Part shown: piece after piece, positions 8,406-16,885 of the stretch
Layout of the letters: every line of letters starts with the position of its first letter
Numbering within the stretch: the first letter of the stretch is position 1
Source: Bacillota bacterium
GTDB taxonomy: Bacteria > Bacillota > Clostridia > Acetivibrionales > Acetivibrionaceae
Direction: 5' to 3'
Assembly (NCBI GenBank): GCA_023421115.1
Contig: JAEZUI010000058.1
Location: forward strand, 1 to 32,170
DNA: 32,170 nt
Made by a program: the position numbers and the translations under genes
The notes under the pieces: model-generated
Told to the model about the DNA's origin: nothing
What the model saw: only the letters and a program-made list of their open reading frames with translations
Database searches by the model: none

Positions 8406-8711
8406 ATGGATGAAAAAATGTTTGAATTAATGACAAAACTATATAGTGAGTTTTCAGAATTTAGTAAAGAAACTAAAGAAAATATAAATGGTGTTAGAAA
8501 TGATATTACAGGGATTAATAATGAAATTACAGGGATTAAGAACGATATTATAAGGATAGAAAATAAGCTTGACAAAAATTCACAGGCATTGTTTGACGGT
8601 TATAAGCAAACCTATGAAGAAATAAAGGAAGTTAAAAATGCAGTAAATGACCTTTCTTCAAAAGTTGAAAAGCAAGAAGTTGAAATAAAAGTAATTAAAG
8701 GTGGTAGGTAA
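8406..8711 (+). CDS. Small coiled-coil protein of unknown function
   Basis: The protein has 101 residues, is acidic and lysine-rich, and has no membrane segment or signal peptide. Almost the whole length should form a coiled coil. Residues about 32-52 are three tandem heptads (DITGINN, EITGIKN, DIIRIEN) encoded by a 21-bp direct repeat. The start is ATG at 8406 with AAAGGAAG upstream; a TTG two codons earlier (8400) is also in frame. It has its own extended -10 promoter and stands between glgA and a convergent reductase gene. Small proteins of this general form (a helical leader MDEKMFELMTKLYSEF followed by coils) are common in clostridia without assigned role. I do not assign a function. Confidence 0.75.
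   Translation: MDEKMFELMTKLYSEFSEFSKETKENINGVRNDITGINNEITGIKNDIIRIENKLDKNSQALFDGYKQTYEEIKEVKNAVNDLSSKVEKQEVEIKVIKGGR
8498..8560 (+). repeat. Three tandem 21-bp units (heptad-coding)
   Basis: Units at 8498-8518, 8519-8539 and 8540-8560. The first two share the 14-mer ATTACAGGGATTAA exactly, 21 bp apart; the third is diverged (ATTATAAGGATAGA). Each unit codes one coiled-coil heptad. Confidence 0.8.
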
Positions 8712-8731
8712 TTTAAAGAAATTTGATAAGT

Positions 8732-8796
8732 CTATTTCAAAAAATGCCTATACAACATCTAGTAATAAACCCGTCAAAATAAAATTTTGAAATGGA
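8732..8796. repeat. Palindromic repeat family 2, copy 1
   Basis: ATTTCAAAA at the left pairs with TTTTGAAAT at the right. The left half (ATTTCAAAAAATGCCTATACAA) matches the reverse complement of 19482-19555 closely, with diverged loops. It lies just downstream of the coiled-coil gene. Confidence 0.5.
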
Positions 8797-8825
8797 AATT
8801 GCGAAGTTTTTAGGAATTATACAAA

Positions 8826-8869
8826 AATCACGCTGTACCGACTCCTCAAAGGGAAGGTATAGCGTGATT
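8826..8869 (+). terminator. Hairpin between convergent genes
   Basis: AATCACGCTGTACC (8826-8839) pairs with GGTATAGCGTGATT (8856-8869) over 14 positions with one G-T, followed by TATTATTTA. The run of T is weak, so it is a fair but not ideal terminator for the coiled-coil gene. Confidence 0.5.
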
Positions 8870-8919
8870 TATTATTTAAGTAATTTATGCTTTAGAACTA
8901 CATTGTTTTTTTGTGATTT

Positions 8920-9001
8920 CTATTTCTCATATTTTGAAAACATTATCAAATCAAGTTTTTTTGTTATCCCATAGTAGGAACTTATATTTTAATTGTTCCT
9001 A
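8920..9001. repeat. Dispersed repeat family 1, copy A
   Basis: About 82 bp that match the reverse complement of 20239-20319, including the shared string ACATTATCAAATCAAG, GTTATCCCA and GGAACTTATATTTTAAT. Its end covers the stop codon of the aldo/keto reductase. The outer 15-bp stem seen in copy B is incomplete here. Confidence 0.65.
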
Positions 9002-9946
9002 AGCAAGTATATCTTCAATTTTTTGCTGAACGTCGTCAGGAATTTCTATTCCTGAAGCTTTAACGTTTTCTTCCACTTGACTCGCTTTGCTTGCACCGAT
9101 TATTGCACTTGCAATATTGTCAATTCTAAGAGTCCATGCCAGGGCAAGCTGAGACAGGGAAATACCCATTTCCTTTGCCAAATCCTCAAGCTTTTGAACC
9201 TTTATGAGTATTTCGTCGTTGAGATTATTGAGCATAAACATGTTGGAATTAGGGTCGGCAGCACGGCTGTCTTTCGGTATTTCGGCTCCTGGTTTGTACT
9301 TACCTGTGAGTATCCCTTGGGCAAGAGGGGAGAAGACAACCTGCGCAATTCCGTTATCCATTCCAAAGGGTACAATTTCATTTTCTATATATCTATTGAG
9401 CATATTGTACTTAGGTTGATTCACAACAATGCGGTCAAGAAGGTAACGATCAGCTGTATGTAATGCTTCAGCCATTTGGAGAGCAGTCCACTCACTTACT
9501 CCAGCATACAATATTTTACCCTGGCGAATGAGATCGTCAATTGTTCTTAAAGTTTCTTCCACAGGAGTTTCAGGGTCATAGCGATGACAATAGTATATAT
9601 CCACATAGTCTACACCTAAACGTTTCAAGCTTGCATGGGCTTGTTCGAATACATGCTTTCTTGATAACCCTTTGTCATTAGGTCCTTTGCCCATAGGCCA
9701 GAATACTTTAGTTGCTAAAACATAGGATTCTCTAGGATATTTCTTAAGAGCTTCACCCACAATAGTCTCTGCTTTCCCTATTGCATACACATTTGCAGTA
9801 TCAAAGAAATTAACACCCAATTCATAAGCTTTATCTATTGTCTCAATGGCAGTTGCCTTTTCAGTTGAATTTCCATATGTAAGCCAGCTGCCAAGACTGA
9901 TTTCACTCACATTAAGCCCTGTTCGTCCCAACTTTCTATAATTCAT
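8999..9946 (-). CDS. Aldo/keto reductase (Kv-beta / YghZ-like group)
   Basis: A 315-residue TIM-barrel NADPH-dependent oxidoreductase that reduces aldehydes or ketones to alcohols. The catalytic tetrad is visible as Asp49, Tyr54, Lys80 and His121 (FFDTANVY, ATKVFW, YYCHRY). The cofactor-binding end shows SPLAQGILTGKY and IIGASKASQVEENV. The beginning MNYRKLGRTGLNVSEISLGSW is standard for the group. ATG at 9946 follows AAGGAGG. A promoter and an operator-like dyad lie directly upstream (9973-10027), suggesting induction by some stress or substrate. Its stop codon is inside a dispersed repeat. The physiological substrate cannot be told from sequence. Confidence 0.93.
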   Translation of the reverse strand: MNYRKLGRTGLNVSEISLGSWLTYGNSTEKATAIETIDKAYELGVNFFDTANVYAIGKAETIVGEALKKYPRESYVLATKVFWPMGKGPNDKGLSRKHVFEQAHASLKRLGVDYVDIYYCHRYDPETPVEETLRTIDDLIRQGKILYAGVSEWTALQMAEALHTADRYLLDRIVVNQPKYNMLNRYIENEIVPFGMDNGIAQVVFSPLAQGILTGKYKPGAEIPKDSRAADPNSNMFMLNNLNDEILIKVQKLEDLAKEMGISLSQLALAWTLRIDNIASAIIGASKASQVEENVKASGIEIPDDVQQKIEDILA

Positions 9947-9972
9947 AGTATTCCTCCTTAAGTTTTAGATAT

Positions 9973-9999
9973 ATTTATCTTATACCAATAAAGATAAAT
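9973..9999. promoter_or_regulatory. Operator-like dyad at the reductase promoter
   Basis: ATTTATCTT (9973-9981) and AAGATAAAT (9991-9999) form a perfect 9-bp inverted repeat with a 9-bp centre. It overlaps and follows the proposed -10 box on the minus strand, a position where a bound repressor would block initiation. Confidence 0.35.
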
Positions 10000-10027
10000 T
10001 ATAAACCAAATTTGATAAAGACTTAAA
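9998..10027 (-). promoter_or_regulatory. Candidate aldo/keto reductase promoter
   Basis: On the minus strand TTTAAG (10022-10027) and a perfect TATAAT (9998-10003) are 18 bp apart, about 52 bp upstream of the ATG. Confidence 0.4.
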
Positions 10028-10286
10028 TTATTGGTCACATTATTTAAAGTAGAATCTATAAAACCAATATTAAAAAAGCACAACAATAAAACAGCAAAAC
10101 AACAACCTAACTAAAACAATAGGCATCCCCCTTCCTACATGTTCACAAATCGCCGTACCACAAATTTGGACCACAACTCAAAACATAAGCATAGCGAATA
10201 TTCTTGGAGCATGATCAATAAACAAGTCTTTTTTAAAACGATATTATATAATGATTTCACGCTGATTACATAGTTTTTTGCTGGAT
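10028..10286. other. Non-coding gap upstream of the DUF815 gene
   Basis: No gene is supported between the reductase promoter and the DUF815 promoter. The stretch about 10070-10200 is unusually poor in T and rich in AAC/ACA on the plus strand, unlike the flanking DNA. I see no stable hairpin, RNA motif or ribosome site in it. Confidence 0.4.
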
Positions 10287-10315
10287 TTTAGAGAATGAAT
10301 ATTGTAAACTATAAT
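10287..10315 (+). promoter_or_regulatory. Candidate promoter of the DUF815 gene
   Basis: TTTAGA (10287-10292) and TATAAT (10310-10315) with a 17-bp spacer. Initiation near 10322 excludes translation from the upstream in-frame codon at 10320 and supports ATG 10383. Confidence 0.45.
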
Positions 10316-10382
10316 AATAGTGAGGTATACAAATCAAAAATGCCATATAGGTAATTTCTTGGAATTATTTGGAGGAACCATT

Positions 10383-11777
10383 ATGAAACTAGAAGAACTG
10401 AGGTTGAAATTAAATTCATTATCAATATACAAAAAGCTACTGGAAGATGCCTTATTAAAAGGCATATATGTTTTTATAGAAAGTTTGCTTACCGATAAAT
10501 TAGATCTAAATGAATTTGCAAGGCATTATAATTCAATATGCCTAAATATAAGCGAATTAATAGTGAAAAAGTCTATACGGGACCATATTGTAGATTTAGT
10601 GATTGTAGACGAGAATCCTTTTTCCATAGCATGTGAGCATATTGACTATGACAAAATCCATAGCATGCTATTAAAAGCCACTTCAAGTGATTTAAAAACC
10701 CTTGAGTTGCTATCTAGAATGTCTTCTAATGCGTTAAAGGAATATGCGCTGAGAAACCTTTGCAACTTAGATTTTGAAGTGGAAGTTGTAAAAGGATTTC
10801 CCGACTGGGATTTTGCCGCTAGCAGTGAAATGAACAAGGCAAAGTCCGACGGGATTAAGAGCTCTCAAGATTCTGGCTGTGAGCCTTCTAGCGTCTTTAA
10901 AGAGTCAATAAAAGAATTGTTATATAAAGGCGATTGGGATAAGTTAACAAAAGAATTATCGAAGTTTTACAAAGCTAACGGTACAGGTATTTTTTCAAGC
11001 TTTAGAGCATTTATATGGGAAAGAGATGGCAATGTGGGAAGGCTCAAAGGGATTGCCTCCCCGGACAATGTTTTGCTTTCGGATTTTATAGGCTATGAGG
11101 CAGAACGTGCGGAGATTATCCAAAATACCGAACAATTCCTAGAGGGCTATTCGTCTAATAATGTACTTTTATATGGTGATAGGGGGACAGGTAAGTCCTC
11201 AACTGTAAAAGCCCTAGTCAATGAATACTATAAAAAAGGGCTTAGGATTGTTGAAGTGCCTAAGAACAACCTTGTAGATTTTCCAAAAATACTAATGCAG
11301 CTTAAGGACAGGAAACAGAGATTCATTATATTTATTGACGATCTTGCCTTTGCAGATGACGAAGAGAATTATACATCTCTTAAGGCTGTGCTTGAGGGAG
11401 GTCTTCAGACCAGACCTAATAATGTAATTATTTATGCAACTTCCAACAGAAGGCACTTGATAAAAGAGAAGTTCAGTGACAGGCTAGGCCTTCAATCGGG
11501 TAATATTGAAGATGAGATAAGGTCTCAGGATACAATCCAGGAAAAACTCTCATTAGCAGACAGATTTGGAATAACAATAGTATTTTCTTCTCCCGATAAG
11601 CAAAACTTTTTAGAAATAGTAGAGGGGATTGCTGCAAAGAGAGGTATTTGCTGTGATAAGGAGAAGCTTAAAAGGGAGGCTCTTAAGTGGGAGATGTGGT
11701 ACAACGGAAGGTCCCCTAGGACTGCAAGACAGTTTGTCGATTGGCTTGAAGGGAACAGAACCGTTGTTTCAAGTTAG
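10383..11777 (+). CDS. DUF815-family AAA+ ATPase
   Basis: A 464-residue cytosolic protein. The N-terminal ~220 residues are helical and without a recognised motif; the C-terminal half is an AAA+ ATPase with Walker A GDRGTGKS (265-272), Walker B FIIFIDD (314-320), a sensor-1-like YATSNRR and the phrase VPKNNLVDFPKI typical of DUF815. The family is widespread and its role is not settled; an ATP-driven remodelling or helper function is inferred. The start is ATG 10383 with GGAGGA upstream (10371-10376); the frame is open from 10320 but that part precedes the transcript. The stop codon is separated by only 2 nt from that of the convergent ftsH-like gene. Confidence 0.88.
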   Translation: MKLEELRLKLNSLSIYKKLLEDALLKGIYVFIESLLTDKLDLNEFARHYNSICLNISELIVKKSIRDHIVDLVIVDENPFSIACEHIDYDKIHSMLLKATSSDLKTLELLSRMSSNALKEYALRNLCNLDFEVEVVKGFPDWDFAASSEMNKAKSDGIKSSQDSGCEPSSVFKESIKELLYKGDWDKLTKELSKFYKANGTGIFSSFRAFIWERDGNVGRLKGIASPDNVLLSDFIGYEAERAEIIQNTEQFLEGYSSNNVLLYGDRGTGKSSTVKALVNEYYKKGLRIVEVPKNNLVDFPKILMQLKDRKQRFIIFIDDLAFADDEENYTSLKAVLEGGLQTRPNNVIIYATSNRRHLIKEKFSDRLGLQSGNIEDEIRSQDTIQEKLSLADRFGITIVFSSPDKQNFLEIVEGIAAKRGICCDKEKLKREALKWEMWYNGRSPRTARQFVDWLEGNRTVVSS

Positions 11778-11779
11778 TA

Positions 11780-13687
11780 TTACGAGCCTCTTTTGAACAT
11801 TGTAGTCTCAACTATGTTATCAACATCTTTCTTAAATATTGTTTCACGCTCTAATAAAAGAGTTGCTATATTTTTTAGACAGTCAGAATTGTTCCTTAGT
11901 AACTCTTTTGTTTCCTTGTATACCTGTTCAATCATATCTTTTACTTCCTTTTCTATGGTGTTGTCATTGGTACTTGAGGAATTATCGCTATGTATATCAA
12001 GAAAACTAACAAGGCCTACGTTTTGGCTCATGCCAAAGTTTTTGACCATGTTCATGGCGATTTGGGTTGCTTTTCTAAGATCGTTGCTTGCCCCGTTGGT
12101 TACATCATTTTCACCGAATATTATCTCTTCCGAGGCTCTTCCTGCAAGGAAAACGGCAATATCATTCAAAAGATCTCTCTTGGTTGAGAACATTTTTTCA
12201 TCGGGAAGAAATAGAGTATAACCGCCGGCTCCCTTAGTGGTTGGGATTATAGTAACCTTTGATACGGTGGCACCCGAAAGAAGCTTTGCAACAAGAGCAT
12301 GGCCTGCTTCGTGGTAGGCAGTTATTTCTTTATCCTTTAGAGTTATATTCTTTTTGTTCCTCTTTTCTTCACCTGCCTGTATTTTACTTATAGCATTATC
12401 GATATCTTTCATAGTTATGGAGGAGTGCTTGTTTCTAACAGCATAAATACCCGCTTCGTTCATGACATTTGCTAAGTCAGCACCCGACATGTATACCGTC
12501 ATTTTGGCAACTTCCTTAAGGTCTATATCACTTCCTAAAGGTTTATTCTTTGCATGAAGTTCAAGGATGGAGAGGCGAGCGTCCACATCGGGAAGAGCGA
12601 CTTGTATTTGCCTGTCAAACCTTCCTGAACGTAAAAGTGCAGGATCTAGCATATCAAGCCTATTTGTGGCGGCAATAACTATTATACCCTCGCTTCCTGA
12701 GAAACCGTCTATTTCTACTAAAATTTGATTGAGGGTTCGGTCTCTTTCATCTCCGGAACCGGAGCCGTCACTACTGCTCCTTTTGCCTAGGGCATCTATT
12801 TCATCTATAAATATAATGCATGGACTTGATTTTCTTGCAAATTCAAAAAGCTGTCTTATCCTTGAGGCACCGACACCTACAAATTTCTCAACAAAGTCCG
12901 ATCCGGAAACGGCAATAAACGGCACTCCGGCAGTGCCGGCGAGTGCTTTTGCCAGAAGAGTTTTGCCGGTGCCGGGAGGTCCAAACAATACTGTGCCTTT
13001 TGGTGGAACTACGCCAAACTTTTTAAACCTTTCAGGGGATACTAAAAAGTCCACCAGTTCCATCATATTCTGCTTAGCCTCTTCATTACCAGCTACATTA
13101 TCAAAGGTTATGTCGCATTGCATAATAATTCCGAACTTTGAATCCTTATTGCCGGAGTATTGTTTCTTTAGAAGCCTTCCCATAAATACGCTTATTAAGG
13201 CTATGGATAGCACTAAGGGAACGATTGAAAGAACCATGCTCATAAAGGATTGAAAAAGTTTTTCGCTAAAAGGTTTTTCTTGAAGGGATATACCGTATTC
13301 CAAAAGATATTTTTTCATATCCTCCGATTCGGGATTGTCGGTTACAAAAAGGTCACCGTTTTTTAGTTTTCCCTTTATTTTTTTTGCGTTTTTGTTGTAA
13401 TCATAAATTGCAGCTACATTATCCGATTCTACATAATTTACAAAGGCATTGTACGTTATATTGGAAGTTAAATCTTCTTTTGAAGGTGTTTTGGTTATAC
13501 TATCAAGAATAATTGAAAGAGACACAGTAAAAATTGCTATTATGAGTAAAAACAACAGTGCTAATTTTCTAGCTCTGGATTTTTTAACTGTTTTATAATA
13601 CTTAGGTGTCAAAATCAAAAAGAGATAACGAATATTAGGGATGATTTTATTGCGAATAAAAAGCAAAAGCTTTGAAAACAAGGACAA
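11780..13687 (-). CDS. ftsH: FtsH-family ATP-dependent zinc metalloprotease
   Basis: A membrane AAA+ protease that extracts and degrades membrane and unstable soluble proteins. It has 635 residues: a basic N-terminal tail, helix 1 at about 41-60, an external loop, helix 2 at about 150-170, Walker A GPPGTGKT (236-243), pore loop FVGVGAS, Walker B IIFIDEIDAL (291-300), second region of homology LLRSGRFDR, zinc site HEAGH (459-463) and the third ligand Asp536 in SNDLRKAT. All catalytic residues are present. The 40-residue tail before helix 1 is longer than in most FtsH proteins, and sequence between helices is divergent, so it may be a second FtsH paralogue. Initiation is by TTG: AAGGCGG upstream suits TTG at 13681 better than the one at 13687. 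Confidence 0.93.
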   Translation of the reverse strand: MSLFSKLLLFIRNKIIPNIRYLFLILTPKYYKTVKKSRARKLALLFLLIIAIFTVSLSIILDSITKTPSKEDLTSNITYNAFVNYVESDNVAAIYDYNKNAKKIKGKLKNGDLFVTDNPESEDMKKYLLEYGISLQEKPFSEKLFQSFMSMVLSIVPLVLSIALISVFMGRLLKKQYSGNKDSKFGIIMQCDITFDNVAGNEEAKQNMMELVDFLVSPERFKKFGVVPPKGTVLFGPPGTGKTLLAKALAGTAGVPFIAVSGSDFVEKFVGVGASRIRQLFEFARKSSPCIIFIDEIDALGKRSSSDGSGSGDERDRTLNQILVEIDGFSGSEGIIVIAATNRLDMLDPALLRSGRFDRQIQVALPDVDARLSILELHAKNKPLGSDIDLKEVAKMTVYMSGADLANVMNEAGIYAVRNKHSSITMKDIDNAISKIQAGEEKRNKKNITLKDKEITAYHEAGHALVAKLLSGATVSKVTIIPTTKGAGGYTLFLPDEKMFSTKRDLLNDIAVFLAGRASEEIIFGENDVTNGASNDLRKATQIAMNMVKNFGMSQNVGLVSFLDIHSDNSSSTNDNTIEKEVKDMIEQVYKETKELLRNNSDCLKNIATLLLERETIFKKDVDNIVETTMFKRGS

Positions 13688-14023
13688 TCACCGCCTTTTT
13701 TATATGTAATGCCAGTGGACTAAAATTTTTCACTAAGGTACGATTAAAATATGAAAGAGGGACAAATAATCTCTATTTATATTTTACCAGAGCTCGGACT
13801 GTTTTTCTATGGAACTAATGGACCATAATATATAGTGCTTAGGATAATATATTAAACAAAGACTTGGACAATTTTTTATCAATCTTCCTTGATTATACTT
13901 CTATTTTAATTTAAAATAATAGAGAACTTAATTTAATAGAATTGCTAATAAGCTGTTGACTTTTAAATTAAAGGATTCTAAAGAAATACTAATCATAATT
14001 TATTATAAAAAGGAGTAATTGAT
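13688..14023. other. Divergent intergenic region, ftsH / icd
   Basis: This 336-nt gap should contain both promoters. A TTGACT (13956-13961) could serve icd, but no convincing -10 lies 16-18 bp later. A perfect AT palindrome TATTTTAATTTAAAATA sits at 13902-13918. AAAGGAG about 10 bases before the icd ATG is its ribosome site. No gene or RNA is recognised. Confidence 0.4.
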
Positions 14024-15231
14024 ATGAGTAAAATTAAAATGCCTGTTCCGTTAGTTGAAATGGATGGAGATGAAATGACCAGGATCATATGGAAGATGAT
14101 AAAAGATATCTTGCTTGAGCCATATATTGAGCTAAATACCGAGTACTATGATTTAGGACTTGAATATAGGGACCAAACCGACGATCAGGTTACTATTGAT
14201 TCAGCTATGGCTATAAAGAAATATGGGGTAGGTGTTAAATGTGCTACCATTACTCCAAATGCCCAAAGGGTTGAAGAGTACAAATTAAAGAAAATGTGGA
14301 AGAGCCCGAATGGTACAATCAGAGCTATATTAGACGGTACAGTTTTTCGTGCACCTATTGTAGTGGACAGCATAAAACCTTTTGTTATTGGTTGGAAGAA
14401 ACCTATAACTCTTGCAAGACACGCTTATGGTGATGTATATAGAACGTTGAATATCAAGTAAAGGAAGCAGGAAAGGCAGAAATTGTATTTACTTCTGCAA
14501 ATGGAGAGGTTTCAAGAGATACAATCCATGACTTTAAGGGTCCTGGGGTTATCATGGGAATGCACAATACCGATGAATCCATTACCAGCTTTGCAAGAGC
14601 ATGCTTTAACTACGCTTTAGATCAGAAGCAGGATCTATGGTTCTCAACTAAAGACACCATTTCTAAGATTTATGACCACAGATTTAAAGACATTTTCCAA
14701 GAAATTTTCGATGCTGAATATAAGGACAAGTTTGAAAAAGCGGGAATCGAATATTTCTATACCTTGATAGATGATGTTGTTGCTAGGATCATTAGATCGG
14801 AAGGCGGAATGGTATGGGCTTGCAAGAATTATGACGGGGATGTTATGTCCGATATGGTAGCTTCAGCTTTCGGAAGCCTTGCAATGATGACTTCCGTATT
14901 GGTATCTCCTGACGGCAAATATGAATATGAGGCAGCACACGGAACGGTTACAAGACACTACTACAAGCACCTAAAAGGAGAAGAGACTTCAACCAATGCA
15001 ATGGCTACCTTGTTTGCATGGACAGGAGCTCTTAAAAAACGTGGTGAAATTGACGGAAATAAAGACCTTATGGATTTTGCAGATAAGCTTGAAGCAGCAT
15101 CCATTAAGACAATTGAAAATGGCGTAATGACTAAGGATTTAGCACAGTTATCGCAAGTTCAAAACAAGAAGATAGTAAATACTGAAGGTTTCTTAAAAGA
15201 AATAAAACTGACTTTCGATGCTATGAAATAA
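14024..15231 (+). pseudogene. icd: NADP-dependent isocitrate dehydrogenase, one frameshift
   Basis: Oxidises isocitrate to 2-oxoglutarate with NADP, supplying the glutamate precursor. The gene is of the eukaryote-like homodimeric type (start KMPVPLVEMDGDEMTRIIW). The first frame runs to a TAA at 14459-14461 after ...GDVYRTLNIK. From 14458 the next frame continues exactly where homologues do (VKEAGKAEIVFT...GPGVIMGMHNTDES) and ends at 15231 with all later motifs intact: WACKNYDGDVMSDM and EAAHGTVTRHYYKH. Joined, it gives about 402 residues, the full family length. Loss of one base near 14456-14458 explains it, for example one A of an AAA lysine codon. No slippery heptamer is present. The rest shows no decay, so it is either a very recent mutation or a sequencing error. 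Confidence 0.92.
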
Positions 15232-15350
15232 GGTGAATTCGTTGAATCTATACAAAGGATTTTTCAAAAAATATGATGCATGGTTATATTTTGAAGCTTC
15301 CATAAGATGATATGAAAAAGTAATTACTAAGTATATGTTCCATAATTTAT

Positions 15351-15382
15351 TAGCCCAGTGGGTATAATACCATACTGGGCTA
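15351..15382 (+). terminator. icd: Hairpin after icd
   Basis: TAGCCCAGT (15351-15359) pairs with ACTGGGCTA (15374-15382), with an extra GGTA/TACC pair inside. The following sequence is TAATTCCCCTC, so the T tract is poor. It lies 120 nt after the icd stop and upstream of the truA promoter. Confidence 0.5.
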
Positions 15383-15433
15383 TAATTCCCCTCTTTCGAA
15401 CAAAAGTGGAAGACTAAAAAACAAAAGGGTTCG

Positions 15434-15464
15434 TTGACATATAGTTATTTAGATCTCTTATAAT
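15434..15464 (+). promoter_or_regulatory. truA: truA promoter
   Basis: Perfect TTGACA (15434-15439) and perfect TATAAT (15459-15464), 19 bp apart. The leader to the ATG at 15497 would be about 26 nt. Confidence 0.6.
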
Positions 15465-15496
15465 AAATTAAAGAGACAATAGATTGGAGAAGGTAT

Positions 15497-16234
15497 ATGA
15501 AAAATATCAAGTTGGTTATACAGTATGATGGAAGTAGGTATAGAGGTTGGCAGAAACTTGGGGATTCCGACAAAACTATACAGGGAAAGATAGAAAATGT
15601 TTTAAGTCAAATGACAAACGAAAAGATAGAGTTGATAGGTTCTGGAAGAACCGATGCAGGAGTACACGCTTTTAAACAAGTTGCAAATTTCCATACAAAA
15701 TGTGACATGTCGGAGGAAGCGATACTGGATTATTTGTACAAATACCTTCCGGAAGATATTGTTGTCATTGATGCTAAGGAAGTGGATGAAAAATTCCATT
15801 CTAGGTATCATGTGAAGGGAAAGAAGTACTTGTATAGGATTTGGAACTCTAAGAGACATAACCTTTTCATGAGAAAACACTGTATTCATATAGCAGAGCC
15901 TTTAGATATAAGGCTGATGAGAAATGCAGCAGAACACTTTTTAGGAAAGCATGATTTTACAAGTTTTACATCGCTAAAGAGTAAAAATAAATCCAAGGAA
16001 AGAGAGCTGTATGCAATAGAAATTAAAAAGGAAAACGAACTTATGGATATTATCTTCCATGGCGACGGATTTCTTTATAACATGGCAAGAATTATGGCGG
16101 GGACACTAATTGAAGTAGGAACTGGCAGAATTAGTGCCGATAGTATACCAAAAATATTTGATAAAAAAGATAGAAGTTTATCAGGGCCAACAGCTCCAGC
16201 TTCGGGATTAATTCTTTATGATGTGGAATATTAG
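15497..16234 (+). CDS. truA: tRNA pseudouridine(38-40) synthase TruA
   Basis: Isomerises uridines 38-40 in the anticodon arm of many tRNAs. It has 245 residues, normal for the family. The catalytic aspartate is Asp53 in GSGRTDAGVHA; the N-terminal MKNIKLVIQYDGSRYRGWQ and the C-terminal FLYNMARIMAGTLIEVGTGR are typical. GGAGAAGG precedes the ATG, and a consensus promoter lies immediately upstream, so the gene is transcribed on its own rather than with icd. In many Firmicutes truA sits in the ribosomal protein/ecf cluster; here it is isolated. Confidence 0.97.
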   Translation: MKNIKLVIQYDGSRYRGWQKLGDSDKTIQGKIENVLSQMTNEKIELIGSGRTDAGVHAFKQVANFHTKCDMSEEAILDYLYKYLPEDIVVIDAKEVDEKFHSRYHVKGKKYLYRIWNSKRHNLFMRKHCIHIAEPLDIRLMRNAAEHFLGKHDFTSFTSLKSKNKSKERELYAIEIKKENELMDIIFHGDGFLYNMARIMAGTLIEVGTGRISADSIPKIFDKKDRSLSGPTAPASGLILYDVEY

Positions 16235-16258
16235 TGTTTTTTTATATGTACAGAAAAT

Positions 16259-16286
16259 TTGACATTTGTCTGAATTTATGTAAAAT
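16259..16286 (+). promoter_or_regulatory. Promoter of the SEC-C / Cys-rich pair
   Basis: TTGACA (16259-16264) and TAAAAT (16281-16286) with a 16-bp spacer, about 75 nt of leader before the ATG at 16369. Confidence 0.55.
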
Positions 16287-16368
16287 TGATTTTGGGACAT
16301 ATGTATTTCAAATTAAAAAAGACAAAAGCAAATTTTAAATTTTAAGAATATAAAAGGAGAGGAAAAAT

Positions 16369-16875
16369 ATGAGTTTGTTAGATCAATGGCAGGAAATGGC
16401 CGATATGGAAAGACCGGAAGAAGAGTATAACAAGTTTTGGAACAATTATCTTGAAAAAGAGAAGGCGGTTTACGAGAACATTCTTGAAAACCACAATGAG
16501 ATTATTAGTGGCAAACTTTCGGATTTGGCGAAAAAGTATGAAATGGATGATCCCACTTTTATTGGTTTTTTAGATGGAATAAACAGTAGCTTAGTAAAAG
16601 AATTTGATTTAAGTAAGTTGAGTGAAGACTCCATTATCAAACTCGAAATCGATTTTGATAAGCTGTTTTACAATATGTTGGATGCAAAGGCGATATGGTT
16701 ATCTTCTCTTCCACAATGGGATAATATAATTCCGAAGATTAAGAGAGATCAAATAACAAAAGATTTTAACAGAGCAAACATTGCAGTAAGCAATAAAGTG
16801 GGAAGAAACGAACCTTGTCCATGTGGAAGCGGTAAAAAATATAAGAAGTGCTGCGCCTTGAAAGAATCTGATTAA
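16369..16875 (+). CDS. SEC-C zinc-motif protein
   Basis: A 168-residue soluble protein. The last 25 residues hold the SEC-C motif GRNEPCPCGSGKKYKKCC with zinc ligands Cys150, Cys152, Cys161 and Cys162 (or the His/Cys equivalents in the family). This is the module found at the SecA C terminus, where it binds SecB and ribosomes. The first ~140 residues are helical, acidic and without a recognised domain. AGGAGAGG precedes the ATG. The next gene begins 10 nt after the stop, so the two are one operon. A role as a zinc-dependent ribosome or chaperone adaptor is possible but not shown. Confidence 0.85.
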   Translation: MSLLDQWQEMADMERPEEEYNKFWNNYLEKEKAVYENILENHNEIISGKLSDLAKKYEMDDPTFIGFLDGINSSLVKEFDLSKLSEDSIIKLEIDFDKLFYNMLDAKAIWLSSLPQWDNIIPKIKRDQITKDFNRANIAVSNKVGRNEPCPCGSGKKYKKCCALKESD

Positions 16876-16885
16876 GGAGCCTGCT

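Noticed and set aside
8351..8575. Minus-strand frame rich in Ile/Leu/Pro opposite the coiled-coil gene
   Set aside because: It is the mirror of the heptad repeat and has no ribosome site; the plus-strand gene has promoter and ribosome site.
13726..13775. Third copy of dispersed repeat family 1
   Set aside because: Only ACGATTAAAATAT and a short GAGGGA match; the GTTATCCC stem and ATTATCAAATCAAG core are absent.
14440..14470. Programmed ribosomal frameshift in icd
   Set aside because: No X XXY YYZ heptamer and no stimulating hairpin at ATC AAG TAA; mutation or sequencing error is simpler.
15242..15310. 22-codon reading frame after icd with AAGGTG in front (TTG start)
   Set aside because: Too short, no recognisable motif and a non-ATG start; the upstream AAGGTG follows the icd stop directly. 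Probably chance.
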